DNA of 64,000 bases from an uncultured Clostridia bacterium (GTDB lineage Bacteria > Bacillota > Clostridia > Oscillospirales > Ruminococcaceae), in NCBI GenBank assembly GCA_947625915.1, contig CANQPX010000001.1, positions 62,001 to 126,000 on the forward strand, read 5' to 3'. The notes below the pieces were generated by a model, which was not told the DNA's origin, did not search any database, and saw only the letters and a program-made list of their open reading frames with translations. Positions 26,059 through 35,543 of this stretch are shown here, in pieces; the first letter of the stretch is position 1; every line of letters starts with the position of its first letter. The position numbers and the translations under genes were made by a program.

Positions 26059-26116
26059 GCAGGCTCAGCCTGCTCTTAACTCTCAACACTCAAATCTTAT
26101 AGCAGGCTCAGCCTGC
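26059..26116. repeat. Two family C palindromes downstream of relA
   Basis: GCAGGC-TCA-GCCTGC occurs at 26059-26073 and again at 26102-26116, with AACTCTCAACACTC between. The second copy overlaps the last base of the relA stop codon. The rest of the 191-bp gap 25925-26115 shows nothing else clear. Confidence 0.75.
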
Positions 26117-28305
26117 TATGTTCTGTCAACGCTTATTACTTTAGGAAGCTTTTTTATCTTCAGAATTATATTTTCAAGCTGTGAAACTCCCGCAGTGCTT
26201 ATTGTTACAAAAATACTGCTGTTGCCGTTTTTAAGTTCTTTTACGGAAATTTCCGAAACAGGGATATGCATATCCGCCAAAGTCCGCGAAACGTCCGCTA
26301 AAAGCAGGATATTTTCACTTGAAACGATATCCAGCGTAACTTTATACATCGGAGAATTTCCGCTGGCAGGCGCGCCGCCCCAATGCACCGCTACCCAGCG
26401 TTCCGGTTCAACTCCCGAATTTACGGCTTTTACATAATTTTCACAGTCCTTTTTGTGTATCGAAACACCGTGTCCGCGTGTAATAAAACCGATTATATCA
26501 TCTCCCGGAACAGGATTGCAGCACTGTGAAAATTTCACCAGAACATTTTCCTGACCGTCCACAATGACTCCCGTAGGATTTTTCCTCGGAACAAAAGGTT
26601 TTATTTCCGTTTCGTTCTGACCGTAATATTTATTGTACTTATCTTTCAGCCGCTGTATCATTCGGGAAAGTATAACTCCCCCGTAACCTACAGCTGCATA
26701 GAAATCGTCCAGTGTCGCGCAGTTATGCCGCTTCATATCCTCCGAGAAAAAGTCCGCAAGATCCTCTTCGGGAACTCTTATAAAGTTCCGTTTAAGTTCT
26801 TTTTCAACTTCTTCCCTGCCCTTTATAATGTTTTCCTCGCGGCGCTCCTTCTTGAACCATGAGCGTATCTTGGATTTTGCTTCATTTGTCTTGCATATGT
26901 CGAGCCATGCTCTGTTAGGACCGTGATCGGGGTCTTTGGAAGTTATTATTTCCACGATCTCGCCCGTGCTTAGCTGATAGTCAAGGGATACCAGTTTGCC
27001 GTCAACTTTTGCGCCTTTCATCTTGTTTCCGACTTCCGTATGGATAGCATATGCAAAGTCGATTATCGTTGCGCCGCTGGGGAGAGTTACCATATCTCCC
27101 TTTGGAGTAAACGCAAAAATTTCCTCCGGCGCAAGGTCGCTCTTTATGGTGCGGACGATCTCCTCAACGTCATCTGTTTCCTTTTGCGCTTCAATGATAT
27201 GTCTTATCCATGCAAGGCGGTTCTCGAGCTTATCTTTGCCGCTTATACCCTCTTTATATTTCCAGTGAGCGGCAATTCCGTATTCGGCGGTATGGTGCAT
27301 TTCCCAAGTTCTTATCTGCACTTCAAAAGGAATGCCTTCTCTGCCGATAACGGTAGTATGCAGCGACTGGTACATATTTGATTTAGGCGTTGCGATATAG
27401 TCCTTGAACCTGTTAGGTATCGGTTTGAACATATCGTGTATGATACCGAGCGCGTTGTAACATTCGTTTACGGTATCAACTATTATCCTCACCGCGTATT
27501 TATCATATATCTCGTCAAAGCTTTTATTCTGCATAAAAGCTTTTTTGTAGATTCCGTAAACGGATTTTACCCGTCCTTCTATCGTAGGCGGCTTTGCAAA
27601 ATTTTCTCCCGCGAAACGGTCTGCTATCTGCTGTTTTATAGACTCGATGAAAGCTTCCCGCTTATCGCTGCGTATGCTTAACATCTGCTCTATCTCGCTG
27701 TATGCGAACGGGTCAAGGTAGCGGAAAGCAAGATCCTCTATCTCGTCCTTGATAGTTCTCATTCCAAGGCGGTGAGCGATCGGAGCATATATATTCATGG
27801 TCTCAAGAGCGGTGTTCCGCTGTTTATGCGCGGGGCGGTAATGGAGCGTACGCATATTGTGCAGACGGTCGCAGAGTTTTATGATGATAACTCTTATATC
27901 CTGCGACATGGCAAGAAGTATCTTGCGGACATTTTCCGCCTGCTGTTCCTCTTTTGTGAAAAGAGGGATCTTTCCCAATTTTGTAACGCCGTCCACAAGC
28001 ATTGCAACGTCCTGTCCGAAACGTTTGCGTATTTCTTCCAGAGTAACGTCCGTATCTTCCACCACATCATGGAGCATTGCCGCGCAGATGGTATCTGTAT
28101 CCATTCCCAGTTCAAGAAGAATGAACGACACTGCCAGCGGGTGAGTTATGTACGGTTCGCCCGAAGAACGCACCTGATTTGCATGAGCTTTTGCCGCGAA
28201 TTCATAAGCGGAAACGATCTTGCTGAGATCGTACTGTTTCTCGTCATAAAGTATTTTCTGGATAAGAGCGTCAATTGTGTATACCGTTTCGGGTTTATTA
28301 GCCAT
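26116..28305 (-). CDS. relA: Bifunctional (p)ppGpp synthetase/hydrolase
   Basis: The 729-residue Rel protein makes and degrades the stringent-response alarmone. The HD hydrolase (about 30-185) keeps HAKAHANQVR, HPLAV and LHDVVEDT (intact HD and ED residues). The synthetase (about 240-360) has RVKSVYGIYKK, DKYAVRIIV, PKSNMYQSLHT and EVQIRT. TGS (about 390-450), a Cys-bearing zinc-finger-like region (SQCCNPVPGDD, VSIHKKDC) and a C-terminal ACT domain (about 655-729) follow. All key parts for both reactions are present. It lies 40 nt downstream of recJ in the same transcript. Its stop codon touches a family C palindrome. Confidence 0.96.
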   Translation of the reverse strand: MANKPETVYTIDALIQKILYDEKQYDLSKIVSAYEFAAKAHANQVRSSGEPYITHPLAVSFILLELGMDTDTICAAMLHDVVEDTDVTLEEIRKRFGQDVAMLVDGVTKLGKIPLFTKEEQQAENVRKILLAMSQDIRVIIIKLCDRLHNMRTLHYRPAHKQRNTALETMNIYAPIAHRLGMRTIKDEIEDLAFRYLDPFAYSEIEQMLSIRSDKREAFIESIKQQIADRFAGENFAKPPTIEGRVKSVYGIYKKAFMQNKSFDEIYDKYAVRIIVDTVNECYNALGIIHDMFKPIPNRFKDYIATPKSNMYQSLHTTVIGREGIPFEVQIRTWEMHHTAEYGIAAHWKYKEGISGKDKLENRLAWIRHIIEAQKETDDVEEIVRTIKSDLAPEEIFAFTPKGDMVTLPSGATIIDFAYAIHTEVGNKMKGAKVDGKLVSLDYQLSTGEIVEIITSKDPDHGPNRAWLDICKTNEAKSKIRSWFKKERREENIIKGREEVEKELKRNFIRVPEEDLADFFSEDMKRHNCATLDDFYAAVGYGGVILSRMIQRLKDKYNKYYGQNETEIKPFVPRKNPTGVIVDGQENVLVKFSQCCNPVPGDDIIGFITRGHGVSIHKKDCENYVKAVNSGVEPERWVAVHWGGAPASGNSPMYKVTLDIVSSENILLLADVSRTLADMHIPVSEISVKELKNGNSSIFVTISTAGVSQLENIILKIKKLPKVISVDRT

Positions 28306-28345
28306 GATCGTTTCCTCTCCTTTTTCGGATATTTTAATAACGGTT

Positions 28346-30391
28346 TTAAGCTGTCACCGCAGCTGTTCTTTTAAGTTCCTGCAATATTGTGGAATTTTCG
28401 ATATCAACCTTTTTGCTGACCTTTAGTCTGCGAACGGTCTCGCTGTAAATATCCACAGCCGCAAGTTTCATTTCATCGAAAACATCGGCGGCAATACGGA
28501 ATTTGCAGTAATTCATACTTTCCGAGCAGACCGAAGCATAGACCGCATCCAGCGGCGCTGAATTTTCGGGAGGTATCGCTCTGTAGACCGCTTCGAGTTC
28601 CTGTCTTTGAGGAATTATCCTTTCAAGCAGAGCAGCGGGGATCTTTTCTCCGCGTTTGAAACATTCATATGTTTCCTTTGCGGCAAAATATTTTTTCTGC
28701 GGTATACCGCTTTTGCGGATATCGGCGATCCTTACGTTTACGGAAGTTTTTCCGTTATATGTATTTATTTCAGGCGATACAAGCATATCCGCCGTGTCTC
28801 CCGGTCTGTAAGGGAATTCATCTGTTTTCTGTCCGAACAGCAAGCCTGTTACAGGCAAATCCCCGTATAAGAATTCTATTTTTGTATGTTTCCCCTCGGA
28901 AAGAGAAAAAACTCTCTGTATTTTTGCGGAAAGCACCGCAAACAGCGGAGACGGGTTCCCTTCGCCGCAAGGTTCAAGGATCTCAAGTGATGAAACATTT
29001 TCCACATTCAGTTCTTCCGGGAGTATGACTTTATCGGCTCTCAGCGGCTGAACGGGCATTGACGGGAAATTTTCCGCCGCATATTTTTGTAATGCGCGGT
29101 CAAACTTATCTATATTTTCCTTAGAAAGTGAAAAACCGCCTGCGCCGCTGTGTCCGCCGAATTTCCCGAGATGCTCCGAGCAAGCGGAAAGCGCTTTATG
29201 CACGGAAAATCCCTCCGGCGCTCTTGCGGAACCTCTTGCCATTTCTCCGTCGTCGGAAAGCACGAATGCAGGTTTCCCGAATTTTTCGCAGAGTCTTGCC
29301 GCGATTATCCCTATAACGCCATGATGCCAACCTTCGCCGTAAATAAACAGCACTCTTTCATACAATATTGAAGGCTTTTCAGAAATTTTCCCGTATATTT
29401 CCTCTAAAATATCCGCTTCCACTTTTTTTCTTTCCGAATTAAGTCTGTTGAGTTTTTCGGCAAGTTCCGCTGCTCTTTCGCGATCCTCGCAGATAAGCAT
29501 TTCCAAAGCGTCCGATGCGGAACCGAATCTTCCCGAAGCATTTATCCTCGGAGCAATTGAGAACGCAGCCGTTACCGAAGAAACGGGCGGTCTTACCGAT
29601 GCGATCTCCATAAGTGCCTGTAAGCCGAAATTTTCCGTATTTTCAAGGTAATGGAGACCTTTTCGGACTATTTCCCGATTTTCGCCCAGAAGCGGAACGA
29701 CGTCCGCCACCGTAGCTATCGCCGCCAGATCGGAGAATTGTTCCATAGCCATAGAATGATCCCCGCCGTCCATTGCCGCGACAAGTTTAAGTGCCACTCC
29801 GCAGCCGCAGAGCTGTTTGAAGGGAGACGGATCGTCCGCTCGGTGCGGATCGACTACCGCAGCCGCCTGCGGGAGTATCTCTCCGGGCTGGTGGTGGTCT
29901 GTTATAACGAGTTCCATGCCCAGTTCAGCGGCAAGCTTTGCTTCTTCGATGGCGGATATGCCGTTATCCACCGTAACGATAAGTTCCACGCCGTCATCGG
30001 CAAGTTTTTTTATTGCGCCCGAGAACATACCGTAGCCTTCGCTGCGCTGATTTATATAATAGCAGACATTTCCGCCCATACATTCAAGGTACGAATACAG
30101 CAATGCGCAGGCGGTTATCCCGTCGCAGTCATAATCGCCGTAAACGCATATTTTTTTGCCTTCTTCCACGGCATTCGATATAATATCCGCAGCTTCGCGC
30201 ATATCCTTTATAAGGAACGGATCGGACAGCACATCTTCATCATCATTCCGATTAAAAAAGTCCGCGGCTTTTTCTACGGTATCTATTCCCCTTGCGGCAA
30301 GGACTCCTGCGCACAGGCGTGTCAGCCCGCCGTTGACCGAAAGCGTATCTACAGCGTTCGGGTCAGGCTTACCGATGAGCCATTTTTTCAT
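28346..30391 (-). CDS. recJ: Single-stranded-DNA-specific exonuclease RecJ
   Basis: The 681-residue 5'-3' exonuclease serves recombination and repair. The DHH domain shows YGDYDCDGITA (about 81-91), VDNGISA and ITDHHQPGE; the DHHA1 domain has GHSGAGGFSL; an OB-like domain follows. It is longer than E. coli RecJ (577), with an extra C-terminal region of about 100 residues as in Bacillus. The start ATG at 30391 has GGAGAG 11 nt upstream. A promoter lies 70-100 bp upstream, directly beside element A2. Confidence 0.94.
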   Translation of the reverse strand: MKKWLIGKPDPNAVDTLSVNGGLTRLCAGVLAARGIDTVEKAADFFNRNDDEDVLSDPFLIKDMREAADIISNAVEEGKKICVYGDYDCDGITACALLYSYLECMGGNVCYYINQRSEGYGMFSGAIKKLADDGVELIVTVDNGISAIEEAKLAAELGMELVITDHHQPGEILPQAAAVVDPHRADDPSPFKQLCGCGVALKLVAAMDGGDHSMAMEQFSDLAAIATVADVVPLLGENREIVRKGLHYLENTENFGLQALMEIASVRPPVSSVTAAFSIAPRINASGRFGSASDALEMLICEDRERAAELAEKLNRLNSERKKVEADILEEIYGKISEKPSILYERVLFIYGEGWHHGVIGIIAARLCEKFGKPAFVLSDDGEMARGSARAPEGFSVHKALSACSEHLGKFGGHSGAGGFSLSKENIDKFDRALQKYAAENFPSMPVQPLRADKVILPEELNVENVSSLEILEPCGEGNPSPLFAVLSAKIQRVFSLSEGKHTKIEFLYGDLPVTGLLFGQKTDEFPYRPGDTADMLVSPEINTYNGKTSVNVRIADIRKSGIPQKKYFAAKETYECFKRGEKIPAALLERIIPQRQELEAVYRAIPPENSAPLDAVYASVCSESMNYCKFRIAADVFDEMKLAAVDIYSETVRRLKVSKKVDIENSTILQELKRTAAVTA

Positions 30392-30464
30392 ACCGGGGAT
30401 ATCTCTCCTTTCGGATTGGAAATCATTTCATATTATTTCTTTAACAGCAAACATTTACACTACT

Positions 30465-30494
30465 ATTATACCACACACTCCACACAATAATCAA
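30465..30494 (-). promoter_or_regulatory. Sigma-A-type promoter of recJ-relA
   Basis: On the minus strand TTGATT (30489-30494) and TATAAT (30465-30470) are 18 bp apart. The left boundary of element A2 begins a few bases upstream of the -35 box. Confidence 0.7.
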
Positions 30495-30499
30495 GAGCT

Positions 30500-31394
30500 T
30501 TTTTCAATGTTGAGGGGAAGGTGGGGGGATGGGGGGTGGGGGACGGTCGGTGAGGGTTCTTTAGTTCGCTTTTTCTTATCTTTTATTTTGCATATAACCC
30601 TTTTTGCCTAATCGTTCGGGGGGATGACACTTCAGGGAAGGAAGAACCCGAACGCGCCTTTAGGCGCTCGCCGGGTTCTCCCTTCCCCTGCGTTTCTCCC
30701 CCCGCGCCCCTCTTTTCCTAACCCCATCTCTCTCCGCGCTCGCTATGCTAAAGCTAATATTATAGAAAAGGTTTTTTAGAACTCTTGAACGTGGAAAGCG
30801 TTGGCTACGGGTTCTTTAGTTTTGCTTATCTTAGTACGAGCGTTCTAATATTAGATGAAAATTAAAGAAGAATAAGCGTTCTAAACATGAGAGAACTCCG
30901 CAAAAAGAAAATCTATTGTTTAGAACTCTATAATTGTTGAATATCAAACTAACAGTAGAACTCTTTTACTAAGATAAACAAAACTTAGGGTTCCTGTTGA
31001 CTCAATGATCTATGTCATAGAGTACGAAGAAAATTCTTCTATAATTTCAACTTTAGGATAGCGAGCGCGGAAGGGGAAAGGTTGAAGGAAAGTGGGGAGC
31101 GCGAGGGGAGAAAAACTAAGGGAAGGGGAAAACCGTGCGAGCGCCCATAGGGGCGGTCGGGTTTCCCCTTCCCTTATGGTTGTCTGCCCCTCGCATGATA
31201 AGGTAAAAGGGGTTATAAGATAAACGAAAAGATAAGAACAGCGTTCTTAAACGCCCGCTCAGGTTTGCCCCTCGCATGAGTGGTAAAAAGAAATTTTTAC
31301 TATCGCTTTTTAAGAAAAGCAAACTTCGCCCCTTTTTACATTTGCCCCAAAAAATCAAAAAAAGTTATATGCAAAACAAAAGATAAAAAAGAAC
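30500..31394. repeat. Family A palindromic element, copy A2
   Basis: This gene-free stretch between recJ and tRNA-Arg is the inverse of A1. It runs: terminal repeat (30548-30590), GC-rich hairpin arm with loop GCGCCTTTAGGCGC (30633-30690), CGCTCGCTAT-G-CTAAAG (about 30738-30754), AT-rich core with paired TTATCTTAGTA and TTCTAAAC motifs, the inverted partner boundary (about 31051-31068), and a second GC-rich hairpin arm (31120-31178). An extra partial end (about 31190-31394) repeats CCCCTCGCATG. No coding frame is convincing. Confidence 0.85.
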
Positions 31395-31395
31395 A

Positions 31396-31419
31396 GAAAA
31401 AGCCCCTTCCGGGGCTTCT
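31396..31419 (-). terminator. Terminator of tRNA-Arg
   Basis: AGCCCC/GGGGCT hairpin followed by five T on the minus strand, 4 nt beyond the CCA end of the tRNA. Confidence 0.8.
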
Positions 31420-31422
31420 AAT

Positions 31423-31499
31423 TGGTGCGCCTGACAGGAGTCGAACCTGCGACCTTCAGAGTCGGAGTCTGACGCTCTATCCAACTGAGCTACAGACGC
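31423..31499 (-). tRNA. tRNA-Arg (anticodon CCG)
   Basis: The 77-nt cloverleaf reads on the minus strand. The acceptor GCGTCTG pairs with CAGGCGC (one G-U), the D arm is GCTC/GAGC, the anticodon stem TCAGA/TCTGA encloses loop CTCCGAC with anticodon CCG, and the T arm is GCAGG-TTCGACT-CCTGT. CCA is encoded. It would read the CGG codon. It lies between element A2 and the 3' end of the flagellar operon. Confidence 0.95.
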
Positions 31500-31527
31500 A
31501 TAACGCATAATGCATCATATTAATTAT

Positions 31528-31556
31528 ATTGCCGGACTGATAATAAGCCCGGCAAT
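31528..31556 (-). terminator. Hairpin after the flagellar operon
   Basis: ATTGCCGG pairs with CCGGCAAT (8 bp, 13-nt loop) about 40 nt after the last flagellar gene. It lacks a long T run, so it is a probable but weak terminator. Confidence 0.5.
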
Positions 31557-31595
31557 CTGTTCTTTGCACAAAGCGTTACATTATATTGTAACACA

Positions 31596-32060
31596 TTAAT
31601 TTGAAATATTCAACCTTTTTCCTTTATTTACATTCGTGGAAGTATTGGAAAAATAATCTATCACTTTTTTGCCTTTAGCCGACTGTTCAAGACGTTCCCG
31701 CAATTCGTCACGCATCTCTCCCAAACGGCTGTATGCACTCTGATCGTCCTTTATTATCTTGTCCTGCAATTCACGGATATGTCTTATCTTGCTTTGAAGC
31801 TCCACAAGTTCACCGTTGAGCCCTTCTATATCCTCGAACTGCATGAGCCTGTTAAGCGTTTCACGATTTTCCATGGACTGCTCGTTTATGTACTTTTTTA
31901 TGTCCAGAGAGATCCCGTCCATGGCGGTTATCAGCTTCTGTCGCTCTTCTATAAGTTCCCCAACGCCGTCTATGTCTTCATACAGCATACGGTTGGTGAT
32001 CTCACTGTATCGCTCCATCTGCTGCGCCTTTTGGTCAACAAGATCAAAAATTCTATTCAT
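31596..32060 (-). CDS. Flagellar FliT/FlgN-like export chaperone (probable)
   Basis: The 154-residue protein is almost entirely helical and charged (MNRIFDLVDQKAQQMERYSEITNRM...). Its size, coiled-coil nature and place right after fliS fit the FliT type of chaperone for FliD, but such proteins share little sequence. The start at 32060 follows GGGAGG with 6 nt spacing. It is the last gene of the late flagellar operon. Confidence 0.6.
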   Translation of the reverse strand: MNRIFDLVDQKAQQMERYSEITNRMLYEDIDGVGELIEERQKLITAMDGISLDIKKYINEQSMENRETLNRLMQFEDIEGLNGELVELQSKIRHIRELQDKIIKDDQSAYSRLGEMRDELRERLEQSAKGKKVIDYFSNTSTNVNKGKRLNISN

Positions 32061-32079
32061 AGCAGCCTCCCTGTTTTTA

Positions 32080-32457
32080 TCAGAACCCCTTTGAGGCTTC
32101 TGCAAATGCGTCTCTTAACTCTTGGAAAAACGGAAGTAACCCTTTAAGTATCTCCGCGTCCTTCTTTATGTTTGCCTGTATAAGATTTTCACGGAAATAC
32201 TGGTACATTGAAGCAAGATTCTGCGATATCTCATATTTTTCTTTAAGATGCGAATCAAGTGTGTCAACAATATCCGCAACTCTTGTTATGGAATTATGCG
32301 CCTTGGGAATACTCGGCTCTTCCTCAATGAAATATATAGCCTTGTTAAGTTCGGTGATAGCTTTATCATAAAGTGCGACTACAAGCTGCCCCGGAGTCAT
32401 TGTTGTTACATTCTGCTGCATATATTTCTGATACGGATTTTGCAACACTATGACCAT
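32080..32457 (-). CDS. fliS: Flagellin export chaperone FliS
   Basis: The 125-residue chaperone binds the C-terminus of flagellin in the cytoplasm and delivers it to the export gate. NPYQKYMQQNVTTMTPGQLVVALYDKAI is the typical FliS beginning. The start may be ATG 32457 (AAGGA too close, 1-2 nt) or GTG 32448 (AAGGA 10 nt upstream); ATG is listed. Flagellin itself is not in the window, although its chaperone is here. Confidence 0.88.
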   Translation of the reverse strand: MVIVLQNPYQKYMQQNVTTMTPGQLVVALYDKAITELNKAIYFIEEEPSIPKAHNSITRVADIVDTLDSHLKEKYEISQNLASMYQYFRENLIQANIKKDAEILKGLLPFFQELRDAFAEASKGF

Positions 32458-32725
32458 TTCCTTTCTATTTTTTAAGGCAATACCGTGCAGGGAACGGAAA
32501 TTATTACCGCTGCCCTGCCGATGATCCCGCTGCCGCATCCCTGCCGCTCACTGCGTTCCCTCGCTGTTTGCGGCTTCCTTGCCGTATGCCGCTTTCCATG
32601 CAGATACTCGGCGTCCTTGCCGTGTGGTGACGTCCCTGTCAGCTTCCTTGCCGTATGCCGCGTCCATGCAAGCATTTGCCGGCGGGATATTGCCTTTTTA
32701 GAAATTAACTTAGTTAATTTTTAAC
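32458..32725. repeat. Short direct repeats between fliD and fliS
   Basis: The 268-bp gap holds two exact 20-bp copies at 32573-32592 and 32642-32661 (start GCTTCCTTG, end TATGCCGC), 69 bp apart, and a decayed third at about 32612-32627. Each is followed by a CCATGCA motif. The gap is richer in GC than the operon around it. No gene was found in it. Confidence 0.65.
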
Positions 32726-35281
32726 TTAGTAAGAGCTTGTTGAGTTGTCTGTGAAGTAAGACATCTGACCCTGCATCTGTGCCATATAAGTTTCAAGTGC
32801 AGAGAACTGTTTCCAGTAACGTTCCTGCTCAGCTTCGTATTTTTCGTTGAGTCTGTCGATAACTTTCTGGATAGATGCCATCTCTCTGTAAATAAGGTTA
32901 TCGGTATCGGTCTTGGTATTTTCCATACCTGCCATTGAAGTAAGATAACCATAACTTTTAGATTTTGTTGAGATAGCCTTTTCAACTGTCTGTTCAAGTC
33001 TTGCAGCAAGACCTTTATCCGGATCTGTGAAGAAGTCCGCGATCTTGTCGCCGTATGTGGCAATTGCACTGTCAAGCTCGCTTTCGTTTATTTCAAGCTT
33101 ACCGTTGTCTGTCCATGAATCGGTAAGATGTATGCCCATATCGTTGAGACCGAAGCCGTCAACATACTTGCTCATTGTGCTTCTCAGTTCGGAAAGGAAC
33201 TTATTAACGGTCGTATCGCGGTAAAGGAGACCTGTCTTAGCGTTTTCGTTCCACTTTTCGATCTCTTTATCGGACATTTCCTCTTCCTGTTCTTCGGTAA
33301 GAGGATCATAGTATGAACCGCTGGACTTTGGTCTTGATGTGGAAGTTTCACCGTAAAGATCGGAGAGCAGCTTGTTGTAATCCTCAACAAATCCCTTGAT
33401 AACGTCTTTAAGACCGCTTGTGTCCTTGGAAGTTTCAACGGTGATGTAGTCGTCCTCTGTCTCGGCAACAAAATCCTTTGCATTGGAAATATCAAATGTA
33501 GTTCCGTCAAATGTGAAAGAGTTATTCGCACTTGTGTATGTGGTGAAATTCTCACCGTCGCTGCTTACGGAAATAGTTCCGTTTGCGCCGTATGTGGTGA
33601 AAATGTCTCCGTCTTTAGCGCCCTGAATTCCCGATGTCTTTCCGAAAACATCTGTCAGGAACTTTGACGCGTCGGAGTCAACTTCGCCGTCGGGCAGGGA
33701 AATATCTCCCGCCGCAAGAATGGTCCCGTCGCTCTGCATTTTAACAACGCCCGCTTTTACAAGGTCGTTGATAAGAATTCCCGCGCCACCGGAAGCTTCT
33801 GTAACGGTAACTTCCTTACCGTCGACCATGAACTTCATTTCGTTCTTGTCGGAGATCTTGTATGTCTCGTTGGCGGTAAGCTTCTGCTTAGTGTCGAGAG
33901 AACCGGAAATAATTGAACTATCCTCGGCAGCATCTAACTTGACCTGCGTATTCTGGGAACTTACAACTATCTGACCGTTCTTGTAGCTTATATTTACGTC
34001 TGACGGAAGTTCGCCATCGGGATCCGCTTCTTGATAAGCTTCCGAGAATGCCTGTGCAAGCTTCAAAGATATTGTTGCATCATCAAATGTGCCGTCATCG
34101 GGTTTGTCCCAATTTGAAAAATCAAGTGTAAGTTCTTTTTCTTCTCCGCCATCGAGAGTTATTTTTATCTTGTATTCGGTATTATCGCCGGGATCAAAAC
34201 CTGATTTCAGCTTTAAAGCAAGGTCACTGTCGATCTTTACGGCAGCCGTAGCGTTGCCGTCATATGTAAGCTTGCCCTTTGCGGCTTCGGTAGCCTGCAT
34301 CTGTGAAGGATCAATGTTGAACAGTGAGTTCAGCAGATTGCCCTCTGACTGGTACATATCGATCTTCTGACCTGCGCCTGTGTCCTTGGTTTCCAGCTTG
34401 AATGTCTGGGAAACGTTGCTGAAGGACATAGTTACGCCTGCGCTTGATTTATTTACGGTATCAATGACTTCGGAAATTTTTGTATCATTGGTAAATGAGA
34501 AATCCACGCCGTTGATGTTGATCTTATATGTTCCGTCCTCTGACTTGAGTTCTTGGGCAAAAGCAACATCGCCAAGCTTTGAAGATGTGGATATCCTGCT
34601 GTATGCGGTGTTTTCAAGTCCGACGCCTTCTTTGTTGTAACCTATGCTGAAAGTATGGAAAACGCCGTCGTCCGCGCTGTTGAAGGAGAGCATATTTCCG
34701 CCGTCCTTGAACTCAAAGCTCTGATCGGCTCTCTTTACGCCTTCAAAAGCAGCGTTTACAGCCGTAAGGAAATTCTGCTTTGACTCTGCTTCGTCTGCAC
34801 CGCCCTTGAATGTTATAGACTTTGAAGCACCGTCAAGGTCAACGGTGAGAGTATAGTCTCTGCCCTCGATGTTGTTTGAAAAGTCAAGTGCAACTTCGCC
34901 TGCTGCTGCGGAACCGTTTGAAGTAACGGTTGCAGCCTTTGCAGACTGAGCGGACTTGATGACATATTTAGCGGGAGTTGCGCCTGCTGCGGCAGTTGCG
35001 GAAACTATCTTGTCATTTGAGGAAGTTGCAGTGAACTTTCTCATTATGGCATTTGCCTTGATAGATGTAGGACTGAGGATATCGAGATACTTCTGCTTGA
35101 AATCCGATATCTTGGAAATGATGGAACGGTATGCCTCCTGTTTCCACTGGAGTTTCTGGAGTTTTTGTTTCTGGGAATTTATACGGTTCTTGGTAAGTGC
35201 GGACATGGATTTGACCATTTCTTCCGTATCAAGACCGGAAATAAGTCCCGCATATCTGTTTCTGGTATCAATACTTGACAT
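32726..35281 (-). CDS. fliD: Flagellar filament cap protein FliD
   Basis: The 851-residue protein caps the growing filament and helps flagellin fold into place. The N-terminal coiled coil (RYAGLISGLDTEEMVKSMSALTKNRI) and the C-terminal FliD domain (about 640-851, ending in long helices MASIQKVIDRLNEKYEAEQERYWKQF) match the family. The middle, about 100-620, is expanded and Asp/Lys/Thr rich; Salmonella FliD is 467 residues. The extra length is surface-exposed in known structures. The start has AAAGGAT upstream. Confidence 0.9.
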   Translation of the reverse strand: MSSIDTRNRYAGLISGLDTEEMVKSMSALTKNRINSQKQKLQKLQWKQEAYRSIISKISDFKQKYLDILSPTSIKANAIMRKFTATSSNDKIVSATAAAGATPAKYVIKSAQSAKAATVTSNGSAAAGEVALDFSNNIEGRDYTLTVDLDGASKSITFKGGADEAESKQNFLTAVNAAFEGVKRADQSFEFKDGGNMLSFNSADDGVFHTFSIGYNKEGVGLENTAYSRISTSSKLGDVAFAQELKSEDGTYKININGVDFSFTNDTKISEVIDTVNKSSAGVTMSFSNVSQTFKLETKDTGAGQKIDMYQSEGNLLNSLFNIDPSQMQATEAAKGKLTYDGNATAAVKIDSDLALKLKSGFDPGDNTEYKIKITLDGGEEKELTLDFSNWDKPDDGTFDDATISLKLAQAFSEAYQEADPDGELPSDVNISYKNGQIVVSSQNTQVKLDAAEDSSIISGSLDTKQKLTANETYKISDKNEMKFMVDGKEVTVTEASGGAGILINDLVKAGVVKMQSDGTILAAGDISLPDGEVDSDASKFLTDVFGKTSGIQGAKDGDIFTTYGANGTISVSSDGENFTTYTSANNSFTFDGTTFDISNAKDFVAETEDDYITVETSKDTSGLKDVIKGFVEDYNKLLSDLYGETSTSRPKSSGSYYDPLTEEQEEEMSDKEIEKWNENAKTGLLYRDTTVNKFLSELRSTMSKYVDGFGLNDMGIHLTDSWTDNGKLEINESELDSAIATYGDKIADFFTDPDKGLAARLEQTVEKAISTKSKSYGYLTSMAGMENTKTDTDNLIYREMASIQKVIDRLNEKYEAEQERYWKQFSALETYMAQMQGQMSYFTDNSTSSY

Positions 35282-35306
35282 AAACTATCATCCTTTCATA
35301 ACAGAC

Positions 35307-35543
35307 TCAATTATTTGAATTCTGTTGATTTTTTATCATTGAGATAAGGTCAGCGGCGGGTTTATGGACAGCCGCCTGTATATTGAATTTTTCCGTATCG
35401 AAAAGTTCGCTGCGGATTATCCTCACATCGGACGGAGCGTCAATGCCGATCTTAACTCTGTCCTTTGCAGTCTCAACAACGGTGATACGGATATTTTCGC
35501 CTATCCGCATTTCCTCGCCGTTCTTACGGGTTATGACCAGCAT
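35307..35543 (-). CDS. csrA: Carbon storage regulator CsrA
   Basis: The 78-residue RNA-binding dimer represses translation by covering GGA-containing ribosome sites. MLVITRKNGEEMRIGENIRITVVETAKDRVKIGIDAP is the typical CsrA core, followed by a 15-residue extra tail. In Bacillus it represses flagellin translation and is held by FliW; the same pair is adjacent here, so that circuit is probably conserved. The start codon directly follows the fliW stop. Confidence 0.95.
   Translation of the reverse strand: MLVITRKNGEEMRIGENIRITVVETAKDRVKIGIDAPSDVRIIRSELFDTEKFNIQAAVHKPAADLISMIKNQQNSNN

Noticed and set aside
29651..30490. A 279-residue open frame on the plus strand across recJ
   Set aside because: Antisense of the conserved recJ gene and its promoter.
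30500..31394. Insertion sequence or genomic island at the tRNA-Arg gene
   Set aside because: No transposase or integrase frame, no attachment-site duplication of the tRNA 3' end, and the same element occurs away from tRNA genes.
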